From positions 248,001-312,000 of the forward strand of contig JAJTTP010000028.1 of assembly GCA_023313575.1 (NCBI GenBank): a DNA stretch of 64,000 bases, given 5' to 3'. The notes under the pieces are model-generated. The model was not told the DNA's origin. It saw nothing but the letters and a program-made list of their open reading frames with translations, and did no database searches. Source of the stretch: Eutypella sp. D-1. Its lineage: Eukaryota > Ascomycota > Sordariomycetes > Xylariales > Diatrypaceae. Of the stretch, positions 1 through 11,989 are shown piece by piece. The position numbers and the translations under genes are program-made. The first letter of the stretch is position 1. Each line of letters opens with the position of its first letter.

Positions 1-1134
1 TTTAAAACTTATTCGTAATATTATTAACAGGAATTATATATAAAATTATTAATATTTAACCTTTATTTATTAATATCGGATTTAAAATTATTCGGGATTA
101 CGGGATTTTAAATAAATAATATTTTTAATATCGGTATAATAAATTTTTTTGCTTTAAAAAATAAAGCGTTTAATAAAATAAAGATTAAGGTACGGTTATA
201 AAAAATATTAAAAAACGGATCGACGGAAAATTTTAACGGTTTATAAATTATCGTTTATAAATATAAAGTATTTATTATATAAAAGGGATAAATTAAAAAA
301 TTAAAATTTTTAAATTTAAAAATACCTCCCCCGAAATTAATAAAAAAGTTCGTTAAATAATAAATACGCGGAGTTTATATCTTTTTTATTTATTAACTAA
401 AAGCTGTATTCGATTATTTTACGGCAATATAATATATTAAACCCGGCCTTAAAAAAGTTAAAACATTAAACGTTAAAATTAAAAAATAAATAAATAATAA
501 AAATTATGGATTTAATTATATCGAATTAAACCTTATTAAGCTAAAATTATATATTTTCGTTAATAATAAAAATATAAATTTATAAATCAGTTATATTATC
601 GTTAATAATAAAAATATAAATTTATAAATCAGTTATATTATCGTTTTAAATAATAAGGAATTAAAAAATTATAATAATAAACTTAATATTAAAGGTAATA
701 TTATTTATTAATTATTTATTAAATAAAAACGTGTTATTTATAACGTTTTAATTAATAAAATATATGGAATAATTTAAGGTTTTAATATAAAATATGTTTT
801 ATATTATACGTTAAATATTATTTTAACACGTTTATTATTTCCCCGGGCCTTATTAGTTTTATATATTAATTCCCTTTTTTATATTAATGCCTGGTATAAA
901 TAAATAATATTAATAAAAAAAGGCTAATAATCGATTTAATAATATTCGATAAATCCATAGCATTTATAATTTTACCGATATTATAATAAAGATTATCCTT
1001 AATAAAGTTATAAAAACGTTTATTAAAAATAAGTAAAACGGGAGTAATATTATTAATATTTATTACTTAATTATTTATTTTTTATATTAATAACATTTTA
1101 TAATTATTTAATTACGAATAGAAAATAAAATAAA
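1..1134 (+). mobile_element. 3' part of a RIP-degraded Ty1/copia-type retrotransposon (reverse transcriptase to RNase H)
   Basis: The sequence is extremely AT-rich, has no long open frame, and aligns along its whole length with 43483-44583 of the complete element further right. The mutated remains of the copia reverse transcriptase region (around 1-130) and of the terminal RNase H region (around 860-1000) can be followed in that alignment. The two copies differ mostly by C/T and G/A changes, as expected from RIP acting separately on each. The element begins outside the window, so its 5' LTR and target duplication cannot be seen. It contains a 42-bp tandem duplication (558-641). No product can be made from it. 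Confidence 0.75.
558..641. repeat. Perfect 42-bp tandem duplication inside the RIP-degraded element
   Basis: Two identical 42-bp units, 558-599 and 600-641, lie head to tail. The other copy of the element (around 44040-44100) lacks this perfect duplication. Because both units are already AT-rich and identical, the duplication probably arose after the RIP mutations. Confidence 0.8.
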
Positions 1135-1333
1135 TATTAATTATTAATAGTTATTAATATGGACCCACATACTAGTAAAATGTACCTATGTACTTATCTC
1201 CCGTATATATAAAGATACGGGCTTCGCCCGTATCCCTTTTAAATAAATAGATAAACCTTAAACCAGAATATAACACCAGTCTTACCACCTTTCATATTGT
1301 TATCTCTTTCCCTTACGTACGTACCTACCAACA
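1135..1333 (+). repeat. 3' LTR of the left-edge copia element
   Basis: It matches the two 202-bp LTRs at 38549-38750 and 44584-44785. The left end reads TA instead of TG, a G-to-A change. The right end is the intact CTACCAACA terminus. A hairpin with a TTC loop lies at 1213-1235. The inner (left) part is more mutated than the outer (right) part. Unique GC-normal DNA starts at 1334. Confidence 0.8.
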
Positions 1334-3460
1334 ATGTTGCATGTCACGGAGTGTAACTGCGTGCATATCAAGCATGTGATTTGATCGTAGAAAGTCAGGT
1401 TTAACCGACTCATATCTCAGCTTATACAGCTTCACATGATTCCGTCCCTTGTCAGGAAAGCCATCTTTGCGATCGCGCCAGCGCAATCACGTCGCTATCA
1501 TTCCTTATATTCACCAGCTGATAATTAGGCAGTTACCACACCAAGAATAACGATCGATCAAGCATGGCGTATCTAAGCCGGGGGTGGGGGTGGGGGAGAG
1601 GCTTCGAGCGGTAGTGCCCAGTGGCCGAGCGTTGGCCGAGCGGGTGGTTGAACCGATATTGGGTGGAGGATCAAGTCGAAGAAACAGAGGGTGACGCCTC
1701 TGCAGACCATCCTCGGAAGTGCTTCAAAACTGACATGTCGAATTGGCCAATCGGCGAGCACAGACGGTGAGCGGGGAAGCCGCTTGTAGTTGCATTTCCG
1801 GCTCACCGGTCGAGATTCATTCACCCGACACTGATTTGTTATATTTTCAGCGCCGCATGTCGGGTTTCACCACAACTGAGTAGACAAACACGTTAGTAGC
1901 TGCATACGGCGAAGCTATCAGTCCATGCATAAGAATGCCGGACCATGTCTCCCGAGGTACCGGATGCAACTCAGAGTTGTATAATTGTGTAGGGATCTTA
2001 GATGTTAGCGGGCAACCCCAAATTGCAGCAGGGCAACAGGCGAAAAGTCTTTCAAGATCACAACGGATCGCCTGATGGTAAGATCTCTCGTCTGGCAAAA
2101 ACCGGCTGGTAACATTCGGACCCTTTGCCATCTTCGTTTCCTATCAAGCCTCATCAACGTCCTCACTTTTGATCAGTCAATATCTGGCCCCATCAACATT
2201 TCTCGCTGCGGGCTCTGGGCTATGCTAGTAGCGGTTATGGCCACTACATTGCTAGGGAGCGAGGGCGTTAACGCTTGTTCAAAGACCACCTCGACGTAAA
2301 GTTTGTTCGCCTTCAATCGATTAGCTATTCGGGTGTCTTCACTCTTGCGGGCGCGCGTGGTCACCAAGTCTCGTTTCATGAGCATGGCGAGCGGGGAAAT
2401 CGTAGATCACTGCTCCCTGGCCCAGAACTGCATGGCGATCTGTCCCAATCGCACCGCGATATTGGCCCGACGGCATCAAGGAGTGGCGGCTCGTCGCGAG
2501 CTGGAAATCGCTGACCGTATGCACCACTTTTGCATCTACGCGCGCCACGGCCATGTGGTATACGTCACACATCGGACTCGATGACCCAATCCGGCGCTGC
2601 TCGCGGCGGGCGCTCCTCAAGACTTTGGGCGAAACCGCGCACGGTGTCCTGAGTCGGAGCTGTTGATGGGGTTCGAGCTACGACCTGGTGTTGCTTCATG
2701 GCAAGAGCCTGCGATCCGTGCGCTCACTAGACTAGACTGTTGGGTACCCCCTAATGTCCGGCATGCGCGACCAGAACATCGATATCATGGAGGACATAGT
2801 GGATTTGTTATCTAGGTCGGGGTTTGAACGATGGCAGTCGTATAAGCCAGATTGACATGTGTACTAATCGCTTACCCCTGCTATGTTGTGAGCATGCAGA
2901 TGGGGGCATTGCAGATGAAAGTTACATAAGTGATGCCATATACTGTCATGCGAAATTATTTAGTCCAATGACAGCACACCTATTAGCTTATCATTTGCAT
3001 ATGGTCGTCAAGTTGTCAATTGTGACAGGTCGCCGGGCGTTCTAGGTTCGGCCCGGCCCGTGTCGATCGCCCAAAGCCAATTGAATGAACTGCGCTATTG
3101 ATGGTAAAATTCATACTCTGTATTGCAGGAGCGGATGAACGTGCCGACCTGATTGACTACGATCGTATGGAAAGGTTAAAAAATACAGTCAGATACATTA
3201 TACTGTGAAGTAACAAAAATGGCTACTGAGTTTTGGCCGCAACCTCCGTACGCGAAGAAGCTTTGGATCTAATCCGCTGACTGTGCGGATCCTAGATAGA
3301 GCCACTGACGTCAAAAACTGTACATTGAATATGTGTCAAGACAATTTAGGAAACCCTCGACAATTTGGATATTGCGGTAGGCTTGCTGAACTATAAGCTG
3401 CGATGTTACGATTCACTCTTGCTGCTGACAGCAATAGTCAAGGGCCAAAGGGACCTGACA
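1334..3460. other. Unique intergenic DNA with weak minus-strand coding traces
   Basis: Base composition returns to normal after the LTR. Three short minus-strand frames (1847-2131, 2173-2385, 2339-2620) follow one another and have protein-like composition, which could be exons or remains of one decayed gene. No domain is recognised and no convincing splice chain was built. 2640-3460 shows nothing beyond ordinary intergenic sequence. Confidence 0.3.
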
Positions 3461-3471
3461 GCAACTCTTTT

Positions 3472-3480
3472 TATAAAATA
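3472..3480 (+). promoter_or_regulatory. Probable TATA box of the dioxygenase-P450 gene
   Basis: TATAAAATA lies about 92 bp upstream of the ATG at 3572, and a CT-rich stretch (3486-3525) follows it. This is a common promoter layout in filamentous fungi. No experimental start site is implied. Confidence 0.45.
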
Positions 3481-3571
3481 GTTCTGCCATCTTCTCTTTC
3501 TCCGTGTTTTCCTCATCCTTCTTTGAGTCGTGCTCTATTATGGTACTTCTAACCGCAGTCAACCGAGCACG

Positions 3572-6500
3572 ATGCATTTTATCTCATATTTAGCTTGTTT
3601 AGGCACCTCGTTCTCCCTTGTGGTCGGAGAACCGTGGCCCTACAATCGATACAATCAACACGGCCATCGGGGAAAAGCTCCTCGCGGCTCACTTCCAGAG
3701 CCACCCTCGGAACTTCCAGACGCTCCCTCGGAACTTCCAGACCTCTTTGTCGATTGGTTCAGGAATCTGGTCAACAGGAATGACAGCTACCGGCTGCAGA
3801 GCATCTTCAAGAATGGCACTATTCCAGACGAGGTCAAGTCTCTTAGCGAGCTTGTTGATCACATGGACGTTCCTGATTCCTCAGTTCCCCCGGTCCTCGG
3901 TCCTCAACTGCCGGTTCGGGGTCCAGCCTACGATCCCCACTCAGAAGCAGACGATCTCTTCAACAACTTGGGTTACGCACTAGACCCCCGCTGCACAATC
4001 AACAAATCTTACTGGTGGTATAGGACTTACGAAGGGAACTGTAACTGGCTCAAACAGTACGAGACTGGAGAAGGTTCAGTAGGAACGGCCAAACAGCGTG
4101 ATTACCTGCAGTACACATATGCAGATGGCATCGCTCAGCCCAGGGACGGACCAAACCCGAGGGCTGTCAGTACTGCTTTCTTCAAAAGGAAGAAGAAGCT
4201 ATACTACGAGCACACTCCCTTACTCTTGGGGATGATTGAGGTAAACCTGCAACGTCTTCTTTCTCTTCCTCCGCACGATATATTTCGAATGGCTGTTGAC
4301 TCGTATCCATGCAGTTCATTATGCACGACATCACGTATAGTCAAGACTCTTCGGACTACATCGAAGTTCCCATGCCGGAGGATGAGGAGTCCTTCCCCCT
4401 CAATACCACACTCCGGGTCTATAGGAGTATGTTTTTTTTAGTAGTTCATTATTTCATTTTTTTGATCTGTCTCGGGATCCATAGTTCTCTAACTAGCATT
4501 GTTCGAGAGAACTCTGGCCCTGGGACATTCGTCTAACCCCATTTTAACGAGAAAGGCAATTTTAACCCATATTTAAAACTAGCTGCCGCGGTACCAGGGA
4601 CAGGCACGTCGCAAAGCAACCCTCGGGAGAACATCAATATGGCTTCTACTTGGCTCGACATTTCGTCTCTATATGGCAGCACGCCCGACGTGGCGAACCT
4701 CCTTCGTTCACATCAGGATGGAAAGCTCCTGACCCAGGAAGTACAGGCTCCAGGCACCAAGTCAAAGGCCTCGTACCTTCCGTTCAACACCATGCATGTT
4801 CCTACCAACACACGTCCGGGTGTTGATGATGAGAGCCTCTTTGGTGGAGGGGATCCGCGGACCAATGAGGACTGGCTAATGCTTGGAGTTCACACTCTCC
4901 TCCTACGTGAGCATAATAGGCTATGTGACATACTCGTCAAGCAGAAGCCAGATTGGGATGACGAACAGATTTACCAGACTGTCCGCCTTCTCATGTCAGC
5001 GAAGTATGCCTTGATTGCCAACTCGTACCAAATGGCATACTGGACGGATGAGATGCCCTGGCCCAGGGACGATGGATTTCCCCTCTATCGACAGATGTTC
5101 GGCCAGAGTGCTCTGGAGATCAACCCTGCCAATACGTATCCTTGGCCCCTGGTCACCAAAAATGGCAAGCCTATGACCGTTTCGGCAGAAATGGCTGTAG
5201 TCTACCGGTTCCACGAATTCATCATTCCCAGTTTTCCAATCAAGGGTGAAGAAAATAACGAGACTCTCTGGGAGCAGGATCTGTTCTCCACTGGTTTCAA
5301 TGCCACTGGCTTCCTTGATGTTGGTCTCGAGAGAATTCTTCGCGGCACAGTAGCCTCGACTATTCCCAACTTTAAGTCCGGAGTCGACGAGAGTTTCCGT
5401 ACTGCTGGTCAATATCGCGGCAAGCCTTTGGATATTGTTGTTGCAAGTATTGTACATGAGCGCGAGCAGGGTTTACCAACCTTTAACCAGTACTTTCGCG
5501 CCTACAATGAGCAGAACCCTTTTGTTGAGGTTCCTATCCGCGACAGATGGGAGGACTTCTCTACTGATCCCGAAATGGTTGACAACCTTAAGAGGCTATA
5601 CGAGCATCCTGATGATGTCGACCTCGTGGTCGGTTGCCAACTAGACGAGGAATTCTTTCCCGGCACCACGGTACCTAAGACTGCATTGATCATTAGCTTG
5701 TTCAGCTTGTTCGGCATGGGCAACTCAGACCGCTTCTCGATTGGGTTCGCCATGATGCGCTGCTTCCTTGTCAATTTGCCATGGGATTGTCACCCGAGCA
5801 ATGCTCTCGAAGACCTTCTTTGGGAGCCAATAGAGTTGGACTCGTTTCCCAATGCTAGGTTCTACAACGAGTTTTGGCTCACAGAGCTTGATGTCCAGGC
5901 CCACGGAGTTAACCTCCTTTGGCGCTTGATCACCGAAAACTCCGAGATCGACTGCGTCCAGCAATATCCTCTTTTCCCATACGACGAAAAGACGAATCCC
6001 ATCCTTTGCGCAACGCCATCGCCAGAGCCCGACATATGGGAGCTCATTCTCACGGCGGTCCAGATTGTCTTAAAGCTCATCGAGCAAAATCCCCTGCTTT
6101 TCATTTTCACCGTCCTGATTGGCATTCTTATCATCATCCTCATCTGGAGCTCGTTGCCGATCCCCGATGCGCCGCCTTCCCTTCGCGGCTTGCCTATCAT
6201 TGGCGAAGCTCTAGCCTTCCAAGACAACGCCCTTGAGGTTCTCCAGAGAGGCTTCCAAGAGTTTGGGGGCTCTGCATCTCGCTGCTTTGGCATTAAGCTT
6301 GCATCTCTCACCCACTATGTGCTTACAAACAGGCAAGACCTAGAATTTATGAAGAAGGACAACCCATACGAAGCCAAGTTCAATCTGCACCAGTTCTTAG
6401 GGGCTCTAAACTTCTCCATCATAACCAAAGAGGAAAATTTCGAGTCAGACCTGCACACAAAATTGATCAGGGAGAATTTTGGCGATGCCAAAACTCTAGC

Positions 6501-7631
6501 CCAGTTCGCTTCAGTCATAGAAGAATCAAGTCAGGAGTTCCTCCAGCGAAAACCTCTGACGACGGGTTCGCCAAGCAAGTACGATAGTTTGAATGACTGG
6601 ATCAACGAGTACATCACCTTTGTAGTTTCTCGTTGCATTGTCGGGCCCGAAGGATACGACAACCCAGAGCTGATAGCAACCTTCTTGAAATTCAACGACG
6701 ATGCCGTGGCAGCCATGGGATTGTCGGCCCTGCTGCCTAGCTTCTTACAATTTCTTGCGGCTAAAAGCATCAATGAGGACTTCGAGACCGTCCGAAAGGC
6801 TACTCTTCCGATAATTGAGAAGCGACGACAGAATCTCACCAATTCTGAAGACGGACCGGTATTCCTGGATTACATCCTCAAGACAGTGGACGACAATAAT
6901 CGTGCTTCTGGTAGGTTTTTACGCCATCCAAGGTTTCCCGTATTGCTCTCCTCATGTCCACATAGTCATCCAAAGAACCCGCTAACGCAACATGCCCCCT
7001 AGATCTAATCGCCATTGTTGTTTGGGGTGGTCTTGTCAACCTCCAAGCCACATTCTCTTCCACCCTCCTCGACATCATCAACGACCCGAACGGGCAGTCA
7101 ACTTTACTCCCCACACTAAAGCCTGCCAATGCCTCAAACCTGGATACGTTCCGCCCATGGGAAGAGGCATCCCCGTGGAACCAGCTCCGCAGCGCCATGT
7201 TCGAATCTATTCGATTGTCTGGACCCGTCACTGGCCCGGCCCGCATGGTTGTTGATACGGTCTCTATTCCCAGTCAACCATCGTTCAAGCTTCCCAAAGG
7301 TTCAGCTGCAACCCTTAGTGCGTATAGCACTCATCGGGACGAGACAGCTTGGGGCGCTAAAGCCGCCGTCTATCAGCCAGAACGATTTCTGACCAACGCT
7401 CCTCCAATCGGAGAGCCTGAGTTTATAACTTGGGGTCTTGCTGGTCCACACATGTGTCCCGGTCGTTGGTTTGGTCAAGCTACGATATTGCTCATGACTA
7501 AGACGGCACTTGAGGCGTACGAATTTGGGCCCACGAAGAGGTTGTCCGATGACGAAAAGTATACATACTCATCAGGAAATGTACTACGTGTGCCTGTCGA
7601 GATGACAGTCACGCTGAGAAGCAAGACGTGA
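3572..7631 (+). CDS. Signal peptide + heme peroxidase-type fatty acid dioxygenase + membrane span + cytochrome P450 fusion (Ppo/COX-like)
   Basis: Four exons, 3572-4240, 4315-4426, 4583-6910 and 7003-7631, joined by GT-AG introns with matching phases, give about 1245 residues. The N-terminus (MHFISYLACLGTSFSLVVG) looks like a signal peptide. The animal-type heme peroxidase domain (about 130-700) has the distal His in MHDIT (H227), PGTGTS and SSLYGS motifs, REHNRLCD (about 369), and YRFH (Y468, H471). The Tyr three residues before the proximal His is the radical Tyr signature of cyclooxygenases and fungal linoleate dioxygenases; myeloperoxidases have FRxGH instead. A strong hydrophobic span (about 765-783) follows, then a P450 with ExxR (ESIR, about 1104) and heme Cys 1188 in GPHMCPGR. 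By family, such enzymes oxygenate a polyunsaturated fatty acid and the P450 rearranges the hydroperoxide. The predicted topology (dioxygenase in the lumen, P450 in the cytosol) is inference. An upstream in-frame GTG at 3530 is not a plausible eukaryotic start. Confidence 0.85.
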
Positions 7632-7961
7632 GTTCGTGGGAGGTTATCAGGCTCGTATGCTACTTTTGACCTTTCCCTGGAACTAGATGTGTGAAGCAAC
7701 GTTCTTGGGTCAATAAACAGGTTCGATACGAAGGGATGACCTCGGAGACGCGCGAGTAGATGGTGCTGCCAATGAAACGGTGCAGCCGAGGATATAGGAA
7801 TAAAACATGCATAAGCGCCTTGCCTCGCCTTGCCCTGGCTTTGTCATTGGATACATACACCGTCACTGATCTTCAAAAGATAGCGCATGTTCGAGCCTTT
7901 CCTCCCACACCAATTCAAGAATCTGAGTTGTTTGGAATCCACACAATGACCCTCCAGTGCC
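7632..7961. other. Intergenic gap between convergent genes
   Basis: This is the shared 3' flank of the dioxygenase-P450 gene (+) and the amidase pseudogene (-). No open frame of note, repeat or RNA was seen. Confidence 0.5.
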
Positions 7962-10384
7962 TTAATATACACTAGCACCAGTCTTAACCTCAACTGGGAT
8001 CCCTGCCTCTCTCATTGCCTTAACTGTCAACTGGGTGATGACCAGGTCTGATCCTAGATATTGGATTCACGTAAGTCTACGAAGGTCTCACTAGAGAGGA
8101 TAGTCACAAGGCCATGGGATCTCACCTGGGGGCCCGATCACAGAAGCTGCTACGGGATATGGCTCCTTCCTCAGGGTGACTGCAGACTCAAACGATATTT
8201 GCCCGACTAATAGTGTACAAGTAAGCATCTCGGAGATGTCTCGAGAGGATTCAACATTACCTATCGCTGTGACTTCGGGTGCTCTCATAATGGGAGACAT
8301 GTTCAAGGATGCATAACCATTCAGCAACCCCATGGGCCTATATGTATATATATGCCGTCAGTAACTCCGGCATCAATTGAAATGCAAATGGACAAAGAGG
8401 AACGAAGGGAACCTCACGGCTCCGGAGCGTCGCGGTAGTTAGGTTTGCCGACTTCAATAGGAAGGACCATTATCCTCAAGCCGTTCTCAGAAGTAGGCTT
8501 GAATACCGCTTCGAGAAGCCAATGTCGATAGACTTCGCAGCGACGCCAACACTCGTCTCGCTCCTGTGTGGAAATGTTCTTTCCCAGGTCCCTGGTGAAA
8601 ACATAAGCGTGTTTCCAATTCCATTAGCTGATATTACACTTACCACCTCCAATGCACGAAACGATGTACAAAAGGGGGCTTTCCAAATTTCTTTTTCATA
8701 TTCGACCCTGAAGGGCTCTGTAGCGCGGTATGAATCATGGTAGAAAGGATATATACCAGCCTAATGAGTATATGATCAGTAGTGTATATAGAGTAGCGTT
8801 CAATATGAAGGGAGGCGAACCTTCGCAAGATAATTAGAGATATCTGCATTCTCCGGTCCATCGGGTTGGTGTTCCTCCCACAGCTTCGCTATGGACACTA
8901 GGGTGCGTTTAACATGTACAGAATTTTCGAGACTGGAAACGAACTTATCGATGACGGCGGACTGCGCAGTATTGGGGGTTGGGAGGTAATCGAGAGGGTA
9001 GAGTATTTCCACAGGCTTCTAGGCAACTGTGAGCAAGCGAAAGGAGCCAAACAGGAGCAGGGATCCGACCTCTGCAGGTGCATGAAGCATTGGTGAATCC
9101 CCATACCACACGGACATAACGTCGGGGAATCGAGAAAGGTCACGAGCGAAAAAGCCAGGCATGTCGAATTCCCTAGAACGAGTTTTCCAACTTTGAGTCA
9201 GCGCTTGGTTGAAAAGCTTACATCACGTAAATCTTGAAAAGAAAAAGGATACCTACGGGAAGAATCCAACCACGCCTTCCGTATTCATGATGTCAGTTGT
9301 CGGGCGGATCGTGTGGCATCCGTTATAATGAGCCGGTTTGCGGACGCTTCCGTTGGCTAGGATAGTTAGAGGTGAGCATCCTGAGCAAAGGGCGGCTGGG
9401 AGGTTACAGACTATCAGAGCCCAATGACAAGTCAAGCCAGTCATACGACCCTATCGCAGCAGCACTCCCGCTGCTGCTTCCAGAGAGTACCTGATATCCA
9501 TCGCTGCGGGGATTAAAAGGGTCGGTATACTCAACCGCTTCGACTGGCTCTTCGCGGACAATCATGGCCTGGAGCTTGACTTTGCCCACAATAACGGCAC
9601 CAGCGTTGATGAGCAGCTGAACACAATGAGCATTCTTAGAGGCCGGGGGGTAGAGATCCCGCCACGCCAGGTTGTTGAGTGTAGTCTTGTGGCCTTCGAT
9701 GTGGATGCTATCTTTGACAGCAACTCTAAGTCCGTCTAAGGGACGGGATTTAGACGGCTTGTAGTAGCAGCGAGATGGAACAATGACCCTCCCGTCAATT
9801 CCGGCTTCCGGGGAGTCGAGCCTCGCAAGTGTAATGGCATAGTTAGCGTCGATGGACACGTTTTCAGAAATAGGGGAGACTTATCCTCCAGCAACATCAG
9901 GCGAAGGCTTGAATGCGCACATAAAAGTGGCATTAAAGTCGTAATAGACCTTCCACGGCTGCCAGATTTTCTGTTTTACAAACACATACGGGCCCGGGGC
10001 AACCTCACGTGAGTCGCCCTCGACGAAGGTTCTTTGATTGGTATTCCATTCAATCAACTCCTCGATAGCATCTGGCTTGACGGAGAGTTCTTGCCGGCTG
10101 CTTCCATAGAAAACAACGTGTGTGGTGAACGCAGATTGGAATACATCGTCGCGGTCGAGAACACCGGCCCGAAAGTTACGCAGACTTTCCTGCGATATCG
10201 TCTGGCCAGGTCTGGTCGGATAGACTACGAAAAGAATGGGGACAGAGGTGCTGCCGGCGGCGGCTCCGTCGAAGCTGACAAATGAGTGGCCATGAGGAAT
10301 CAAAACATACTTAACATCACCGACTATCAATGTTACTTCTTCGACTATGGACACACCGGCCCTGGAGTTAATGTTCTGCATCAT
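7962..10384 (-). pseudogene. Amidase-signature family gene, nine exons, broken by one stop and one frameshift
   Basis: Reading the minus strand gives exons 10384-9412, 9356-9257, 9172-9070, 9018-8821, 8760-8644, 8591-8418, 8337-8261, 8206-8126 and 8053-7962, joined by short GT-AG introns of 51-84 bp with consistent phases. The encoded protein has an N-terminal extension with a PGPYVFV motif. The amidase signature follows: the catalytic Lys in RVAVKDSIH, the Ser-rich GSSSGSAAA loop and GSDTNGSVRKP formed across intron 1. Conserved blocks such as LNMSPIMRAPEV and TGASVY end it. Such enzymes hydrolyse amides; the substrate is unknown. Two lesions are visible. A TAA at 9881-9883 sits in an otherwise continuous frame. 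One extra A lies in the A-rich tract near 8688-8692, after which the conserved FGKPPFV block is read in another frame. All splice sites are intact, so decay is recent. A sequencing error at the frameshift is possible. Confidence 0.8.
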
Positions 10385-10834
10385 CAGAGGCAATATTCGA
10401 GATACAGGCTTTCTGGATAATTTGACGTGTCTGGGCCCTTCCGGTAAATGACTGAGGAGGAACAGGCATGCGTTGATGGCGGCAAAGGTTGACCAAGTCT
10501 TTCATTTGGGTAGGCTAAAAATGTGTGTGTGTGCGGATGGGGGTCTGTCCCGCGTGGAAGGATAAGGCTTGTGGAGGGTTTGGGGAGGTGGGTAAGAATG
10601 TCCAGTTGTGATTCTCCGGCACCGAATAATGTAAAGAGCCAGGAGGGGCCGCGCGTCTTGGTAGTAGGAATTCTGCCATTTATCTCAAAGCCAAATTACC
10701 AACCATGTTTGCTAAAAGTATGTGTTCATACCCGATATTAAGTGAGGTGGACTGGGATTGCCAGTGTACAATGGGCTAAGCCTACCGCCGTAGGGACACA
10801 ACGTACCGCGTACCCAGTCCACGTAGGCAAGTTC
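10385..10834. other. Intergenic, nothing recognised
   Basis: This is the 5' flank of the amidase pseudogene. It contains a short TG-rich run near 10520-10535 and no supported gene. Confidence 0.4.
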
Positions 10835-11440
10835 TTAATCAAAGGTAGCCAACACCTGATCGTATTCCATGCAAGGGGGATAATGACCAGGGTGTAGACT
10901 CAGGACAAGGATTTCGTTACGCAGGTAATCGAAGCCCAAAGAGGACACACGGGCCCTGTATACCAGGCCATCCTTTGACTCGTACCCCAGACCTTGATTT
11001 CGACGCTGGTAGCGCTGCATACAAGATCCCGATCCTTGAATCCGTTTAATATCCCGTCTACCACGGCTGCAACGAAGGATAAAAGTTTGGCACCCACCAA
11101 GACGGGGAAGAAGAGCAATTTCAGGGGTTGGACGGCGGCCAAGATCCCCTCAGAAACTACATAGTACAGCACTGCGCTAGCCTCGTCGCTACAAACTCGG
11201 ACCGGCTGGTGGAGAGACCGGCTGATGGAGACACGCAAAGCATGCCTCTTATATTTCAGCCTTGAAAATCACGCTTCGGTCTCGGACTTCGTCGGGAGTC
11301 AAGATGTCTTTGTACAGGTAAATAAATATATTCCGCCCTGGGAAATGCCTACCTTCCGGCAACATGCACAGCACATGTTCCTTTGCGCACCCATCTTCTA
11401 ACGCATATAGGTGTAAGAACGGAGTTATTGTGCCGGTCAT
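10835..11440 (-). CDS. Possible multi-exon gene of unknown function
   Basis: Three consecutive minus-strand frames have protein-like composition: an N-terminal piece from an ATG at 11440 (to 11249), a hydrophobic piece (11238-10900) with about 30 apolar residues, and a C-terminal piece (11020-10835) ending in TAA. The second and third overlap in different frames. Near 11030 the sequence gtatgcag looks like a donor directly abutting an acceptor, which is too short to be an intron, so a frameshift is as likely. No family is recognised. Treat as a hypothetical or decaying gene. Confidence 0.3.
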
Positions 11441-11655
11441 ACAATAACATCAGCCTATAAATCATCTAGCCCTATGACACAGACAAAATCTCATTCATGG
11501 GTCTAGTCGAAGTCACAAACCTACACGGCAATTACCTGAACCATATTATGCGCATCGTCATGTCCTTCAATCGACAGGTGCGGCGTCTAGAATAAAACCT
11601 ATTAAAAAGAAAAATTATTAAAAACCCACGTGGTCGTGACGCATACTGCAGGGTC

Positions 11656-11989
11656 AATGGAGCTTGCTACCGACGACATCGTGCGCGCCAGGTTCGGCCT
11701 GCTATTCGATGAATTTCACGACTCCTTTGGCAGAACACGTATCTCCCCCGCCGATCAGCCAATCAGCGCGAGCTGTGATTATTAATTAATTATTAGGTAG
11801 ACGCCAGATGCGCTTCTGTGCGTGCCAGAGTCCTCGGTACCCCACCTTATTGATAGCCATGATAAAGACTCTCTCAGCGCATGCATGGTCTTGGACGACG
11901 ATGATAATGACGGCGATGATATATTTACGTCCGGCCTGGAGTACGAGATATCATATGCCGGCAGACCGACGCTGTATCGTGTATGAGAC
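11656..11989 (+). CDS. Possible small acidic protein, two pieces, unrecognised
   Basis: An ATG at 11656 opens a 42-codon frame (MELATDDIV...). After an AT-rich stop-containing stretch (11775-11800), a second frame (about 11801-11989) encodes an Asp-rich tail containing VLDDDDNDGDD and ends in TGA. An intron could join them, but the obvious donor (11780 region) and acceptor give mismatched phases. Function unknown. The call rests only on composition. Confidence 0.2.

Noticed and set aside
3530..3571. Extended start of the dioxygenase-P450 gene at 3530
   Set aside because: The codon is GTG. The ATG at 3572 gives a proper signal peptide-like start.
9736..9933. Overlapping minus-strand frame across the amidase stop
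   Set aside because: It reads the amidase in the wrong phase; conserved residues are only in the main frame.
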